A stretch of 64,000 nucleotides of DNA from Clostridium sp. (GCF_026168755.1 NZ_JAPFDR010000012.1:19119-83118); one strand, 5' to 3'. Counted from the first letter of the stretch, positions 53,526 to 63,936 are shown. Notes: a model not told the origin generated them from the letters alone. Translations and numbers: made by a program.

Positions 53526-54827
53526 ATGGAGATACTTACTTTAGGTGAAAAAATTAAAAGATGTAGAAAAGAATTAGAAATGACACTGAAGGACTTAGCA
53601 GGAGATAGAATTACCCCAGGGCAAATAAGTTTAGTTGAGTCTGGGAGATCAAATCCATCTATGGATTTATTGGAGTATTTAGCAAATTCACTTCAGACTT
53701 CTGTGGAATATTTAATGGAGTCAGAAGAAACACAAGCAGAAAAGATATGTATGTATTATGAGCAAATGGCAGAAACATATATATTAAATAGTGATTATAT
53801 AAGTGCAGAAAAGTATATAGAAAATGCTTTATATTATGCAGAAAAATATAACTTAGAATATAGAAAAGCTAGAAATTTGTTTTTGAGAGCTAATATTTAT
53901 AAAGAAAAGAACGAATTAGTTTTAGCACAACAATTGTATTTATCAGCAAATATAATTTTTATAAAAAGAAATAATTATGAGCAAATTATTAACACATTTT
54001 TAAATTTAGGGAAAATAACATTAAGCCTAAAGGCATATCATTCTGCCACAAGTTATTTGAAACAAGCTGAGAAAGTATATTTAGATAATAATGTTGGAAA
54101 TGATTTTATTTTAGGAGAAATATATTATCAAATGGCTGAAAGCTATTTAAAAATTGATAATATAAATAAATCTATAGATTATACTTTTTTAGCTAAACAA
54201 AAATTTGAACAAGTTCAAAATAGAGAAGAATACGGTAAAGCATTGATGTTATTATCAAAAGAGTATAATAAAAAAGGTGATATAGCAAATGCTATAAAGT
54301 ACTCAAAGAAAACCTTAGAGGTATACAAAGAATTAGAAAAAGAAAAAAATATATCTAGTGTTGAAAATAATCTAGGAAAGCTATTCTTTGAATTTGATAA
54401 TCTTGAAGAGGCTTTTAAACACTATCAAATAGCTAAAGAAATTAGAATGAAAAATAAAGATAGTGAAGTAATAGAAACATTAATTAATATATGTGAAGGT
54501 TATATAAAAATAAAGGAAATAAGAAAGTGTGAAAAAGTTATTTCTGAAATTGAAAATCTTATAGATGAAAGCAATATAAAACAAATAATAGAAAAAAATA
54601 TTTTATGCTATAGGTTATATATAATAAAAGAAAGGTTTGATGAAGCAGAATGTATATTATTAGAAACTTTTAATATAGCAAAAATAAATGGATTAAATAA
54701 AAAAGCAGCAGAGATAGCAATATTTATTGGAAAATATTACATTGGATTTAAGCGAGAAGCAGAGGCAGCTAGATACTTAGATGAAGGTGTAAGTATTTTT
54801 AGAAGTTTAGGTATATTGAATAATTAA
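53526..54827 (+). CDS. HTH-TPR transcriptional regulator (RRNPP-like), first of tandem pair
   Basis: A 433-aa protein with an N-terminal XRE helix-turn-helix (TLGEKIKRCRKELEMTLKDL ... GQISLVESGRSNPSMDLLEYLA, residues 4-60) and then about nine tetratricopeptide-like repeats to the end. This is the plan of the RRNPP (Rgg/PlcR/PrgX-type) regulators that bind small peptides, but many clostridial members have no known ligand. The start ATG 53526 follows GTG 53523; the ribosome site AGGAAAG is weak. It is followed 16 nt later by a paralogue of the same design. Confidence 0.85.
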   Translation: MEILTLGEKIKRCRKELEMTLKDLAGDRITPGQISLVESGRSNPSMDLLEYLANSLQTSVEYLMESEETQAEKICMYYEQMAETYILNSDYISAEKYIENALYYAEKYNLEYRKARNLFLRANIYKEKNELVLAQQLYLSANIIFIKRNNYEQIINTFLNLGKITLSLKAYHSATSYLKQAEKVYLDNNVGNDFILGEIYYQMAESYLKIDNINKSIDYTFLAKQKFEQVQNREEYGKALMLLSKEYNKKGDIANAIKYSKKTLEVYKELEKEKNISSVENNLGKLFFEFDNLEEAFKHYQIAKEIRMKNKDSEVIETLINICEGYIKIKEIRKCEKVISEIENLIDESNIKQIIEKNILCYRLYIIKERFDEAECILLETFNIAKINGLNKKAAEIAIFIGKYYIGFKREAEAARYLDEGVSIFRSLGILNN

Positions 54828-54843
54828 TTATCTGGGGGTAGCC

Positions 54844-56103
54844 ATGGAGATATTATCAACAGGAGAAAAAATTAAAAGGTCTAGAATTTATAAAGGAATA
54901 ACATTAAAAGAATTATGTGGAGATAAAATATCTATTTCAAAAATGAGTTGCATAGAGAATAGTAAAATTAAAGCAGATGAAGAAGCGCTTAGGTATATCT
55001 CAAATAAATTAGAAGTAGATTACAATTATTTAGTAAGAGATGTTTATGATCAAATAAAATATAATGTTGAAGATATAAAAAAGAGTACTTATTCATTTGA
55101 AAAACTAGAAGATATAATAAATTATAATTTAGAGTATGCATGCAAACATGGATTTAATGATTTGGCATTAAAGCTAACTCATATATTGTTTGAGTTATAT
55201 ATGGATAATGATAAAGTGGAGAATATTCAACTTTTGATTTCAAAATATTATGATTTATATCAATCAACTCAATGTAATGAAGAAATTATTGTTTATTATA
55301 ATGATATGGCTACATTCTTTATGAAAACAGCAGAATACCATGAAGCAATAAGTTATTTTGCAAGAATAAGAGAAATCTATGAAAATAACTATATGGAAGA
55401 TAGGTTAAGTTATGTTTATGCATGTTTTTATGAGGGAATTTGTTATAAGAATATTAATATAACTGAAAAGGCATACGAATGTTTAAAAAAGGTATTAGAG
55501 TTTGTAAATGTATTAAGTGATAAGGCTAAAGGAGATTTTTATCATGAATTCGGAATTTTAAATATTTTATTATATAAGATAGAGGCAGAAAAATATTTAA
55601 AAAAGGCTTTTGAATATAAAAAAAATGATTTAAAGGAATTAGCTAAATTTAAAGGAAAGAATGGAGAATTGTATTTTAAAGTTCAAGAAGTTAATAAGGC
55701 TATGAAAGAAATAAAAGATGCAATTAAAATTTATCCAAGAGAGGATAAAAAAGGTTGTGGGGAATTCCTAATAGAATGCATTAATACATTATATAATAAT
55801 AGACAATATGAAGAAGCTTTTAAATATACAGAAGAAGCTTTAGATTTAGCTATTGACATTGAGGAAATAAAGCTAATAGAAAAAGGTTATTATTTCAAAG
55901 GTATGCTACATCAGAAAAAAGGTGAGTTTATACAAGCAGAAATGTATATGAACTTATCTACAGACTTTTTATTTAGATTTGCTAATAGTGAAGAGAGATA
56001 TAAGAGATATAATGAAATGGCTGAATTATATTATAATTTAGGAGAATTAAAGGAATCTGTTAAATATTTTACATTAGCTATAAATATTGAGAAAAAGTTA
56101 TAA
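54844..56103 (+). CDS. HTH-TPR transcriptional regulator, second of tandem pair
   Basis: A 419-aa paralogue of the upstream gene. The opening MEILSTGEKIKRSRIYKGITLKEL is nearly the same as the first protein's start, and the rest is TPR-like helical repeats (EAISYFARIREIYENNYMED, EEAFKYTEEALDLAIDIEEI). The HTH recognition region is more degenerate (CGDKISISKMSCIENSKIKA). The GGGGGT ribosome site in the 16-nt gap shows co-transcription with the first gene. A tandem duplication that diverged is the simplest history; they may share or cross-regulate targets. Confidence 0.82.
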   Translation: MEILSTGEKIKRSRIYKGITLKELCGDKISISKMSCIENSKIKADEEALRYISNKLEVDYNYLVRDVYDQIKYNVEDIKKSTYSFEKLEDIINYNLEYACKHGFNDLALKLTHILFELYMDNDKVENIQLLISKYYDLYQSTQCNEEIIVYYNDMATFFMKTAEYHEAISYFARIREIYENNYMEDRLSYVYACFYEGICYKNINITEKAYECLKKVLEFVNVLSDKAKGDFYHEFGILNILLYKIEAEKYLKKAFEYKKNDLKELAKFKGKNGELYFKVQEVNKAMKEIKDAIKIYPREDKKGCGEFLIECINTLYNNRQYEEAFKYTEEALDLAIDIEEIKLIEKGYYFKGMLHQKKGEFIQAEMYMNLSTDFLFRFANSEERYKRYNEMAELYYNLGELKESVKYFTLAINIEKKL

Positions 56104-56106
56104 TAT

Positions 56107-56144
56107 AAAAATAGAGAAGTGATAATTATCACTTCTCTATTTTT
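56107..56144. terminator. Bidirectional terminator after the HTH-TPR pair
   Basis: A 30-nt perfect palindrome (56111-56140; AGAGAAGTGATAA and complement) with A4 before and T4 after. It can end both the HTH-TPR operon and the minus-strand small ORF. Confidence 0.88.
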
Positions 56145-56181
56145 ATATTATAATTAATTAATGTAATATCATAATAAAAAT

Positions 56182-56280
56182 TTAGTTATCAAAATGTAAA
56201 AGGTTAGACATCCAAATCCAAAATGACCACTTTGATTTAGTATAATTTAATAGTGATGGATTAAAAAATAGTCCTCTCAT
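56182..56280 (-). CDS. Candidate small Trp-rich peptide (32 aa)
   Basis: A 33-codon frame starting ATG at 56280 with AAAGGA 8 nt upstream and ending TAA at 56182. The peptide begins MRGLFFNPSLLNYTKSK, then has the hydrophobic run WSFWIWMSNLLHFDN with three tryptophans in six residues. It is neither a signal peptide with an obvious cleavage site nor similar to anything I recognise. It ends 38 nt before a terminator usable on this strand and lies between that and the terminator of the AraC gene. Its place beside two peptide-receptor-type regulators makes it a candidate signal or small membrane peptide; short length leaves chance possible. Confidence 0.45.
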   Translation of the reverse strand: MRGLFFNPSLLNYTKSKWSFWIWMSNLLHFDN

Positions 56281-56414
56281 AAAAAACATCCTTTCATAAA
56301 AAACAATTTATATTATTAGTATAGCCTAAAAATAAAAATAATGTATTCATGTAGATGCTTTAGTTTTAGTACAATAAGTGTTAAATATATAAAAAGCAAT
56401 ATTTATAAAAAGCA

Positions 56415-56440
56415 TAAAAACACCTAAAAAAGGTGTTTTC
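56415..56440 (-). terminator. Intrinsic terminator of the AraC/GH39 gene
   Basis: AAAACACCT/AGGTGTTTT stem with an AAAAA loop, followed by T residues on the minus strand. Confidence 0.82.
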
Positions 56441-56446
56441 AGTACA

Positions 56447-58513
56447 TTATTTTATGTTTTTAAGTACTATTAGCTTAGCACCATACCCTTTAAGCTCAGT
56501 AATTATATTTAAAACTGAACTTTTTTTGGAATATTTAAATTCTATTTTAGGATAAGATGCCTTGTGAAGAATTTCTTTTTCTTCTTTGCTAAGTCTATCA
56601 GGAGAACCCATGGCTAGCCAATAATTATAAGAGGAACCTATAGATTCATTAAGCTCATAGGTGATAATTCTAGTTGAATTTTTAATATTTACTATATTAA
56701 GTGAATATTTTCTTTCAAAAGATTTTTTTATACCACCTTTTTGATAGATATCTTCATAACTAGCTAAAGTATTAACATCATCATTATGAGAGTATAAAAG
56801 AATAGCATAATAGTTATCTGATTTTGTAACAATGTATCCATCATCAAGGGCAATTATATCATTGCCTAATTTACTTAATAGGTAATAGGCATAATATGAT
56901 GGCTTTCTAATTCCCATATCATTAACTATACCTGGAGCTCCTATAAATATCTCATTTGTAATATTTATTTCTTTTTCAAGAACATCAAAAGCCTTAAGAA
57001 AGCTTAGAGAGTTACCTTTAGAAATAGTATTATGAATTATATATGGAAGCATGTAGGCTGTATCATAAATTGAATTTAAATCAGATTTAGATGTAAAATC
57101 AATTTCACAAACTTCTAATTCATAAAAGTTTTTTATATACTGTCGTAGATTAGACTTTATATTTTGAGATAATCTAGAATCAAATTGAAACTTAAAGTCG
57201 GAAACTTCAACAATATCTAGTTCTGTAAAATAATCTAAAAAGCTACTTAAAATATTAATATACTTGTCTAAAGAATAATCTAAGTTATCAAGCAAAATAA
57301 GAGGCTTCAGATAAATATTAGATAAAAATTCTAATACACCTTTTGCTTTATTCCAATTATAAAAATCAGAATCTAGAAATACTCCCATATCACTATGAAA
57401 CATTTTTTCGAGACGCCCATATTCAAAATGTATTTCTTCTTGAACCTCTTCTAAGATATCTTTGTTGTCTTCAATTAAAAGGTCAAAAGATTCGCCTAAG
57501 TTAACATATTCTTTAAAATCTTTCTCTAATGGATTTAAGACTTTATCCACATCAACATGAATATTCCAAAGCTTATTTTCAAAGTTAAATCTATTATAGT
57601 TTTCTAAATTATAAGAAAGCGTTTCAAGAGCATCATTAAGAGAAAGCTCAACAAATTGTTTAGATATATCATATTCTTTCTCAGTGGTAGCATATTTTTT
57701 TCTATATTGAAGAGGAGTGCATCCAAAGTAGTATTTAAAATTTTTATTAAAATAGCGAACATGAGAAAAACCTATTTCATCAGAAATTTCAGAAATACTC
57801 ATATCGCTATCAAGTAATAATTTTATAGATTCCTCAATTCTAGTTAAGTTAATTAAATCTGTAAAGCTATATCCAGTAGCATATTTTATCTCATGAGATA
57901 AATAGTGAGTACTTAAAAACTCTTTTTTAGCAATTTCTTGTAAAGTGATATTATTATTATAATTATTGTAAATATACTTTGAAATTCTGTGATACCTAGC
58001 TAATTGATCGGTTTTTTCCTTTAATTCTTCCTTTTCATATGTTAAATAGTGGAAGTTGTTTACTAGGTGATAAAGTAATGTTATAAGAAGGTCTTCTATT
58101 TCTTCATCATAGTCTTCAAGCTTTTGAACATACTCGCAAAGCATTTGAGATAAAAGAGTTTTTAATTCTTCATATTCAGATCCATTTTGATCTTCATCAT
58201 CATTAGAATTAGTATAGAAAAATATATTATTTATATCTTTATAATATTTTTCAAAGAAAAATGGGTCTATATTGAAAATTAACACTTTATTATCTTCTAA
58301 ACTTTGAATTTCATGAGACTCATCGGAATTTATTATCTCAACCTCACGTTCGTTTAAAGTAAATGAATCAGTATCTATTTTTATTTGTAAAGAACCTTTT
58401 AAGACATATATTATTTCAATTGAATTATGCCAGTGGGTTGGATAATTTTTAATATTTAAATATGATATTTTTATGGGTAATTCAAAGGGATAATTTATAT
58501 ATTCTCTTCTCAA
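56447..58513 (-). CDS. AraC-family regulator fused to a GH39-like domain
   Basis: A 688-aa fusion. Residues 1-100 are a cupin-type sensor (HWHNSIEIIYVLKGSLQI), about 175-285 hold two AraC HTH motifs (ITLQEIAKKEFLSTHYLSHE and MSISEISDEIGFSHVRYFNK), and the last 380 residues resemble a glycoside hydrolase 39 domain: GAPGIVNDMGIRKPSYYAYY, LSKLGNDIIALDDGYIVTKS and NYYAILLYSHND. Such fusions sense or respond to plant or host polysaccharides, though the GH39 part here may only bind a sugar. The start is TTG 58513 with GAGGTG 5 nt before. No carbohydrate gene is adjacent. Confidence 0.85.
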   Translation of the reverse strand: MRREYINYPFELPIKISYLNIKNYPTHWHNSIEIIYVLKGSLQIKIDTDSFTLNEREVEIINSDESHEIQSLEDNKVLIFNIDPFFFEKYYKDINNIFFYTNSNDDEDQNGSEYEELKTLLSQMLCEYVQKLEDYDEEIEDLLITLLYHLVNNFHYLTYEKEELKEKTDQLARYHRISKYIYNNYNNNITLQEIAKKEFLSTHYLSHEIKYATGYSFTDLINLTRIEESIKLLLDSDMSISEISDEIGFSHVRYFNKNFKYYFGCTPLQYRKKYATTEKEYDISKQFVELSLNDALETLSYNLENYNRFNFENKLWNIHVDVDKVLNPLEKDFKEYVNLGESFDLLIEDNKDILEEVQEEIHFEYGRLEKMFHSDMGVFLDSDFYNWNKAKGVLEFLSNIYLKPLILLDNLDYSLDKYINILSSFLDYFTELDIVEVSDFKFQFDSRLSQNIKSNLRQYIKNFYELEVCEIDFTSKSDLNSIYDTAYMLPYIIHNTISKGNSLSFLKAFDVLEKEINITNEIFIGAPGIVNDMGIRKPSYYAYYLLSKLGNDIIALDDGYIVTKSDNYYAILLYSHNDDVNTLASYEDIYQKGGIKKSFERKYSLNIVNIKNSTRIITYELNESIGSSYNYWLAMGSPDRLSKEEKEILHKASYPKIEFKYSKKSSVLNIITELKGYGAKLIVLKNIK

Positions 58514-58644
58514 AATTTCACCTCTAATTTCTATATAGATTTATCTTGTAAATATTATAACAATAACTACCATTAAAAACAAAAAAATAAATAAAAAATA
58601 GTATACTATATATGTAAAAAACTAAAAATAAAATCAAAATTTAC

Positions 58645-58661
58645 TTTGACTTTCTTTGACT
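58645..58661. promoter_or_regulatory. CtsR box in the clpB promoter
   Basis: Read on the minus strand, AGTCAAA-GAA-AGTCAAA fits the CtsR consensus RGTCAAA-NAN-RGTCAAA exactly. It covers the -35 (TTGACT 58646-58651; TAAAAT -10 at 58669-58674, 17-nt spacing). Confidence 0.85.
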
Positions 58662-58713
58662 TTTGTATTAAAATAAAATTAAAGTTAAGAATACTAATAA
58701 GAGGTGAATGTGA

Positions 58714-61314
58714 ATGAACGTTGAGAGAATGACATTAAGAGTACAACAAGCATTAAATGACGCAAATTTAACAGCGGTAAAATATAATCATCAACAAATT
58801 GAAGTTATTCATTTATTTTCTGCTTTAGTAGAAGCTGAAGACGGATTAATCCCTAATATCTTTACTAAGATGGGTATTAATATAAAGATGATGTTAGTAG
58901 ATATAAAAAATACCTTAGATAAAATGCCAAAGGTTATGGGGGAAGGTGCTAATGGATCAGGAGTTTATATAACTAGACAGGTTGAAGAAGTTTTAGTTAA
59001 GGCTGATGATTTAGCAAAGAAATTTGGAGATTCATATATTAGCGTTGAACATTTAATATTAGCAATAATTGATGTAGATAAAAATGGGCCAACAAAACAA
59101 ATATTAAATAAATATAATGTTACAAAGGATAACTTTATGAAAGTGTTATCTGAGGTAAGAGGAAGTCAAAGAGTGAATACTCAAGATCCAGAAGGAACTT
59201 ATGATGCATTAGCTAAATATGGTACTAATCTAGTAGAATTAGCTAAAAAGCATAAGTTAGATCCTGTAATAGGAAGAGATGATGAAATAAGAAGAACAAT
59301 TAGAATTCTTTCTAGAAGAACTAAAAATAATCCAGTATTAATTGGTGAGCCTGGTGTTGGTAAAACTGCTATTGTTGAAGGATTAGCTGAAAGAATAGTA
59401 AGAGGCGATGTTCCAGAAGGATTAAAAGATAAAATTATATTCTCATTAGATATGGGTTCTTTAATTGCTGGAGCTAAATATAGAGGAGAGTTTGAAGAAA
59501 GATTAAAAGCGGTATTAAAGGAAGTTCAAAATAGTGAAGGTAAGATTATACTATTTATAGATGAAATTCATACTATTGTTGGAGCAGGTAAAACTGATGG
59601 TGCAATGGATGCAGGTAACTTAATTAAGCCATTGCTTGCAAGAGGGGAATTACATTGTATTGGTGCAACTACTTTTGATGAATATAGACAATATATTGAA
59701 AAAGATAAAGCTCTTGAAAGAAGATTCCAACCTGTTATAGTTGATGAGCCATCAGTTGAAGATGCAATTTCAATATTAAGAGGATTAAAGGAAAGATTTG
59801 AAATTCATCATGGAGTTAGAATTCATGATTCAGCAATAGTTGCAGCTGCAAAACTTTCTGATAGATATATTCAAGATAGATATTTACCAGATAAAGCTAT
59901 TGATTTAATTGATGAAGCTGGAGCTATGATAAGAACTGAGATAGATTCACTTCCAGCAGAATTAGATGCAATTAGAAGAAGAATTGTACAGCTTGAAATA
60001 GAAAAAGAAGCTCTAACAAGAGAGAAAGACGAAGGCTCTAAGAAAAAGCTAGAAGCTTTAGAAAAAGAATATTCAGAACTTAAAGCTAAAAATGATGAAA
60101 TGACAGCTAAGTTTGATAGGGAAAAAGGAGCCATCTTAAAATTAAAGGAATTAAAGGCAAAACTTGATGAAGCCAGAGGAAATCTTGAAGCAGCTCAAAG
60201 ACAATATGACTATAATAAAGCTGCAGAAATTCAATATGGTGAAATTCCTAGCTTAGAAGCTGCTATTGAGCAAATGGAAGTTGAAGTTAAGGAAAATTAT
60301 GAAGGTGCTTTATTAAAAGAAGAAGTTACTGAAGAAGAAGTTTCACAAGTTTTATCAAGATGGACTGGTATACCTGTATCTAATTTATTAGAAGGTGAAA
60401 GAGAAAAGTTATTAAGACTTGAAGATGAAATGCAAAAAAGAGTAATAGGGCAAGAAGAAGCTATTACATCTGTTACATCTGCAATACTTAGAGCAAGAGC
60501 AGGATTAAAAGATATAAATAGACCTATAGGTTCATTTATTTTCTTAGGACCAACAGGTGTAGGTAAAACAGAACTTGCAAAGACTTTGGCAAGAAACTTA
60601 TTTGATTCTGAAGAAAATATTATAAGAATAGATATGTCTGAATATATGGAGAAGCATGCTGTATCTAGATTAGTTGGAGCGCCTCCAGGATATGTAGGAT
60701 ATGAAGAAGGTGGTCAATTAACTGAAGCAGTTAGAAGAAAGCCTTATAGTGTAATATTATTTGATGAAATTGAAAAGGCGCATGAAGATGTATTTAATAT
60801 GTTTTTACAAATATTAGATGATGGTAGGCTTACAGATAATAAAGGTAAAACAGTTGATTTTAAAAATACAATTATCATTATGACTTCTAATATAGGAAGT
60901 AGCTATCTTTTAGAGAATAAATCAGAAGAGGGTATAGATCCACAAGTTAGAGAAGAAGTAATGAATGAAATGAAAATGAGATTTAAACCAGAATTCTTAA
61001 ATAGAGTTGATGATATTATAATGTTTAAGCCATTATCTGAAAATGGAATTACTAAAATTATTGATATCTTTGTTAATGAAGTTGCCAACAGATTAAAAGA
61101 TAGAAATATAAGTTTAGATATTACACAAGAAGCTAAGCATATATTAGCAGTTGAAGGTTATGATCCAGTTTATGGAGCAAGACCACTTAAGAGATATATT
61201 CAAAATACTTTGGAAAATAAACTTGCAAGATTAATTATTGCTGGAGAAATTAATTATGGATCTCATGTTGTAATTGATGGTAAGGATGATGAAATTATAA
61301 TTAAAAGTGAGTAA
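58714..61314 (+). CDS. clpB: Chaperone ClpB (Hsp100 disaggregase)
   Basis: An 866-aa AAA+ disaggregase. The N domain (double Clp repeat, about 1-150) is followed by the first AAA module with Walker [10 protein letters not shown] near 211, a long middle coiled coil (about 400-530, [20 protein letters not shown]) that marks ClpB rather than ClpC, and the second AAA module with GPTGVGKTE near 612. It works with DnaK to dissolve aggregated protein. Its own promoter carries a CtsR box, so it is induced when CtsR is inactivated by heat or other protein stress. Ribosome site AAGAGGTGA. Confidence 0.96.
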   Translation: MNVERMTLRVQQALNDANLTAVKYNHQQIEVIHLFSALVEAEDGLIPNIFTKMGINIKMMLVDIKNTLDKMPKVMGEGANGSGVYITRQVEEVLVKADDLAKKFGDSYISVEHLILAIIDVDKNGPTKQILNKYNVTKDNFMKVLSEVRGSQRVNTQDPEGTYDALAKYGTNLVELAKKHKLDPVIGRDDEIRRTIRILSRRTKNNPVLIGEPGVGKTAIVEGLAERIVRGDVPEGLKDKIIFSLDMGSLIAGAKYRGEFEERLKAVLKEVQNSEGKIILFIDEIHTIVGAGKTDGAMDAGNLIKPLLARGELHCIGATTFDEYRQYIEKDKALERRFQPVIVDEPSVEDAISILRGLKERFEIHHGVRIHDSAIVAAAKLSDRYIQDRYLPDKAIDLIDEAGAMIRTEIDSLPAELDAIRRRIVQLEIEKEALTREKDEGSKKKLEALEKEYSELKAKNDEMTAKFDREKGAILKLKELKAKLDEARGNLEAAQRQYDYNKAAEIQYGEIPSLEAAIEQMEVEVKENYEGALLKEEVTEEEVSQVLSRWTGIPVSNLLEGEREKLLRLEDEMQKRVIGQEEAITSVTSAILRARAGLKDINRPIGSFIFLGPTGVGKTELAKTLARNLFDSEENIIRIDMSEYMEKHAVSRLVGAPPGYVGYEEGGQLTEAVRRKPYSVILFDEIEKAHEDVFNMFLQILDDGRLTDNKGKTVDFKNTIIIMTSNIGSSYLLENKSEEGIDPQVREEVMNEMKMRFKPEFLNRVDDIIMFKPLSENGITKIIDIFVNEVANRLKDRNISLDITQEAKHILAVEGYDPVYGARPLKRYIQNTLENKLARLIIAGEINYGSHVVIDGKDDEIIIKSE

Positions 61315-61346
61315 TTAAAAATTAAATAAATTAAGATAAAAACAAA

Positions 61347-61386
61347 AATACTCAAGAGTCATTAGAGAGTCTTGAGTATTTTTTTT
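61347..61386. terminator. Terminator between clpB and the MFS gene
   Basis: AATACTCAAGA pairs with TCTTGAGTATT around a 12-nt loop, followed by a T7-8 run; the convergent MFS stop lies in that run. Confidence 0.88.
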
Positions 61387-62566
61387 ATGAGTGTTTATTA
61401 TTTATAATTAAGTTTGAGTTCAATGGAATTAGAACTATAAAACTTATAAAAACTATAATGGCTGAAATTAAAAATGGTAATTTATTTCCTAAATCAAATA
61501 TAAAACCAGCAGTTAATGAGCCAGTAACTTGGCCTATTGCTTTAGATGAATTTAAAATTCCCATAAGGGAACCATAATTTTCTTTAGCAAGCTTTGTTAT
61601 TATACTTTGTTGTAATGGTATGTGTATACTTGCAAATGATGCAAATATAACTGCACAACTTAAGAATAAGATAACATTTTTAGATATTACCATAAGAAAT
61701 AATGAAGCTGCAATACATATAGTTATTGTTTTAAATAGGTTAATTTCTTTAAAGTGTTTTGCAAGCAAATGTGTTAAAAATAAATTTATCATAAAGCCAA
61801 CTATTCCAACTAAAGCCATGAATCCACCTATAAAGGTAGGAGGAAGTTTTAAAACATCTTCTATGTAATAATTAATGCTAGAGTTATAACTTGTTGATGC
61901 AAAGTAAAAAGCCATAACAATTATAAACATAATTAATAGGTTTTTATTTAAAAGTTTTGAATAGTTAATTTTATCATGAGCATCATTTACTGAATTAGTA
62001 AGAGTTTTATCCTTTGTTGGTTCTTCTAATAAGAAGTATACTAAGATACCTAAAATTAAACATAAAATAAATTGAGAAAAGAAAGTATATTTAAAATTAG
62101 TGTTACCTATTATACCACCAAGAAGTGAACCTAATGAGGTACCTATTGTGTTTGCAGCTGCATAGTATGTGATATACTTAGTTCTATTTTCATTTGTTGT
62201 TATGTCAGTTAAATATGCCATTGATGTAGTTAAATAGCTCACTACAAAAAATCCACCAGTAAATCTAAATATAAGTATTATAAATGGATTAGTATTAAAA
62301 CCAAAGCCAAGTTGGCTTAAGCCATATCCCATTGCACCTAATACTAAGAATTTAATTCTTCCTTTTTTATCAGATAATGTACCGAACAATGGTGAACCGA
62401 TAAAATTACCAATAGACATTGTGGCAAAGAATAGTCCAAACATAAAGGTAGGTAATCCAAGCTTATTTATAAACATAGGGGTAACTGGATGTGCCATGTT
62501 AAATGCAAGTGAACTAAACATATTTAAAAGTATAATAAATATTAGTGATTTATTTTTATTTTTCAT
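61385..62566 (-). CDS. MFS transporter (drug-efflux type)
   Basis: A 393-aa major facilitator with twelve helices. Motif A is FGTLSDKKGRIKFLVLG after helix 2 (near 60), and a second, weaker version lies after helix 8 (THLLAKHFKEINLFKT). The glycine-rich fifth helix segment AANTIGTSLGSLLGGIIG (near 135) fits the proton-antiporter drug-efflux group; the substrate is unknown. Ribosome site GGAGG. It is convergent with clpB. Confidence 0.85.
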   Translation of the reverse strand: MKNKNKSLIFIILLNMFSSLAFNMAHPVTPMFINKLGLPTFMFGLFFATMSIGNFIGSPLFGTLSDKKGRIKFLVLGAMGYGLSQLGFGFNTNPFIILIFRFTGGFFVVSYLTTSMAYLTDITTNENRTKYITYYAAANTIGTSLGSLLGGIIGNTNFKYTFFSQFILCLILGILVYFLLEEPTKDKTLTNSVNDAHDKINYSKLLNKNLLIMFIIVMAFYFASTSYNSSINYYIEDVLKLPPTFIGGFMALVGIVGFMINLFLTHLLAKHFKEINLFKTITICIAASLFLMVISKNVILFLSCAVIFASFASIHIPLQQSIITKLAKENYGSLMGILNSSKAIGQVTGSLTAGFIFDLGNKLPFLISAIIVFISFIVLIPLNSNLIINNKHS

Positions 62567-62792
62567 TTTCCCTCCATAATTTAATTGTTTAATATTGCAA
62601 TTTTTCTTACTATTAAATAGTATTCTATAAAATGTATAAAATCAAATGTTAATGGTAATTAAAATTATAAGAGAAAAAGTTATATTATAATTAAATATAA
62701 AGAATCACAGTTAAAATGTAATTCTTTATATTGTGAAAGTTATTTTATAGTTCGTAAATTACATAGTTATTTTTAATAACATTTTAATTTTC

Positions 62793-63710
62793 CTAAGGTA
62801 GCATGTTACCAGCAGATAAGTAAATTTCATACCACTCTTGTCTAGTTAGATTTACATTTGAAGCAGTACATATATCTTTTAATCTATTTTCATTTGTTGT
62901 ACCAACAATAGTTTGTATTTTAGCTGGATGTCTAAGTATCCAAGCAGTAGCAATAGCAGTAGAGCTTACATTATATTTTTCTGCAAGTTCTTTAAGCTTT
63001 TTATTAAGTTCAGGGAACTTAGGGTTATCTATGAAAGTGCCTTCAAAGAATCCATATTGATATGGAGACCAAGCTTGGATGGTAATATCATTTAATCTGC
63101 AATATTCTAAAATAGAGTTATCCCTATCTATAGAAGGAGAATTTTTCATATTAACATTTAAGCCAGAATCAATAATTCCAGTGTGCATTATACTAAATTG
63201 AAGTTGGTTAATTGTAATTTTATTTTTTAGGTATTTATTTAACAATTCAATTTGCATTGAATTATGATTGCTAACTCCGAAGTTTCTAACTTTACCTTCA
63301 TTATATAATTTTTCAAAAGCTTCACTTACCTCTTCTGGTTCCATTAAGGTATCTGGTCTGTGTAGTAATAAAATATCTAAGTAATCAGTTTTTAGTCTTT
63401 TTAATATGCCATCAACTGAAGTTAATATATGTTCTTTAGAGTAGTCATACATTCCGGGTCTAATAGCACATTTTGATTGAATAATAATTTTTTCTCTTAG
63501 AGATGGTGTTAAAGAAATTGATTCGCTAAAAATTTCTTCAGATTTTCCCTTACCATAAATATCGGCATGATCAAAGAAGTTTATACCACAATCTAAGGCA
63601 GTATTAATTAAATTATTAACTTCTTTTTTATCTAAATCTGCAATTCTCATGCAACCTAAACCAATTTCTGACGCTGTAATATTACCATTTGCCATACTTA
63701 TTTTTTTCAT
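62793..63710 (-). CDS. Aldo/keto reductase (YdhF-like)
   Basis: A 305-aa NADPH-dependent oxidoreductase of the AKR superfamily with the TIM-barrel fold. The catalytic tetrad is visible: Asp and Tyr in FDHADIYGKGKSE (near 48-52), Lys in IIQSKCAI (near 78), His in ILLLHRPD (near 120), and the cofactor-binding end includes QTIVGTTNENRLKDI near 275. Its closest named relatives are YdhF-type reductases. Physiological substrate unknown. GGAGG precedes the start. Confidence 0.88.
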   Translation of the reverse strand: MKKISMANGNITASEIGLGCMRIADLDKKEVNNLINTALDCGINFFDHADIYGKGKSEEIFSESISLTPSLREKIIIQSKCAIRPGMYDYSKEHILTSVDGILKRLKTDYLDILLLHRPDTLMEPEEVSEAFEKLYNEGKVRNFGVSNHNSMQIELLNKYLKNKITINQLQFSIMHTGIIDSGLNVNMKNSPSIDRDNSILEYCRLNDITIQAWSPYQYGFFEGTFIDNPKFPELNKKLKELAEKYNVSSTAIATAWILRHPAKIQTIVGTTNENRLKDICTASNVNLTRQEWYEIYLSAGNMLP

Positions 63711-63812
63711 AAATATAATATCCTCCGCATAATGTTTTAATCATTTACATTATATCATTTAGATATGTGAATGAGGTATAAAAAAATAAAATAAAAAAAT
63801 GAAAAAATAGTG

Positions 63813-63841
63813 TTGACAAACATCGACAAAAATAATATACT
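63813..63841 (+). promoter_or_regulatory. tRNA operon promoter
   Basis: TTGACA and TATACT separated by exactly 17 nt, 18 nt before the first tRNA, a consensus-like strong promoter. Confidence 0.85.
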
Positions 63842-63859
63842 AAACAACGTAGTCAATGC

Positions 63860-63933
63860 GCGGGTATCGTATATCGGTAATACTCCAGCCTTCCAAGCTG
63901 GAAAGGTGGGTTCGATTCCCACTACCCGCTCCA
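63860..63933 (+). tRNA. tRNA-Gly (TCC)
   Basis: A complete 74-nt cloverleaf with encoded CCA: acceptor arms GCGGGTA/TACCCGC, anticodon stem CCAGC/GCTGG around CTTCCAA, and the T arm GGTGGGTTCGATTCCCAC. Confidence 0.96.
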
Positions 63934-63936
63934 TAA

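Noticed and set aside
56349..56415. 22-codon minus-strand ORF MLFINIAFYIFNTYCTKTKAST
   Set aside because: Its apparent ribosome site is the arm of the AraC terminator; no independent support.
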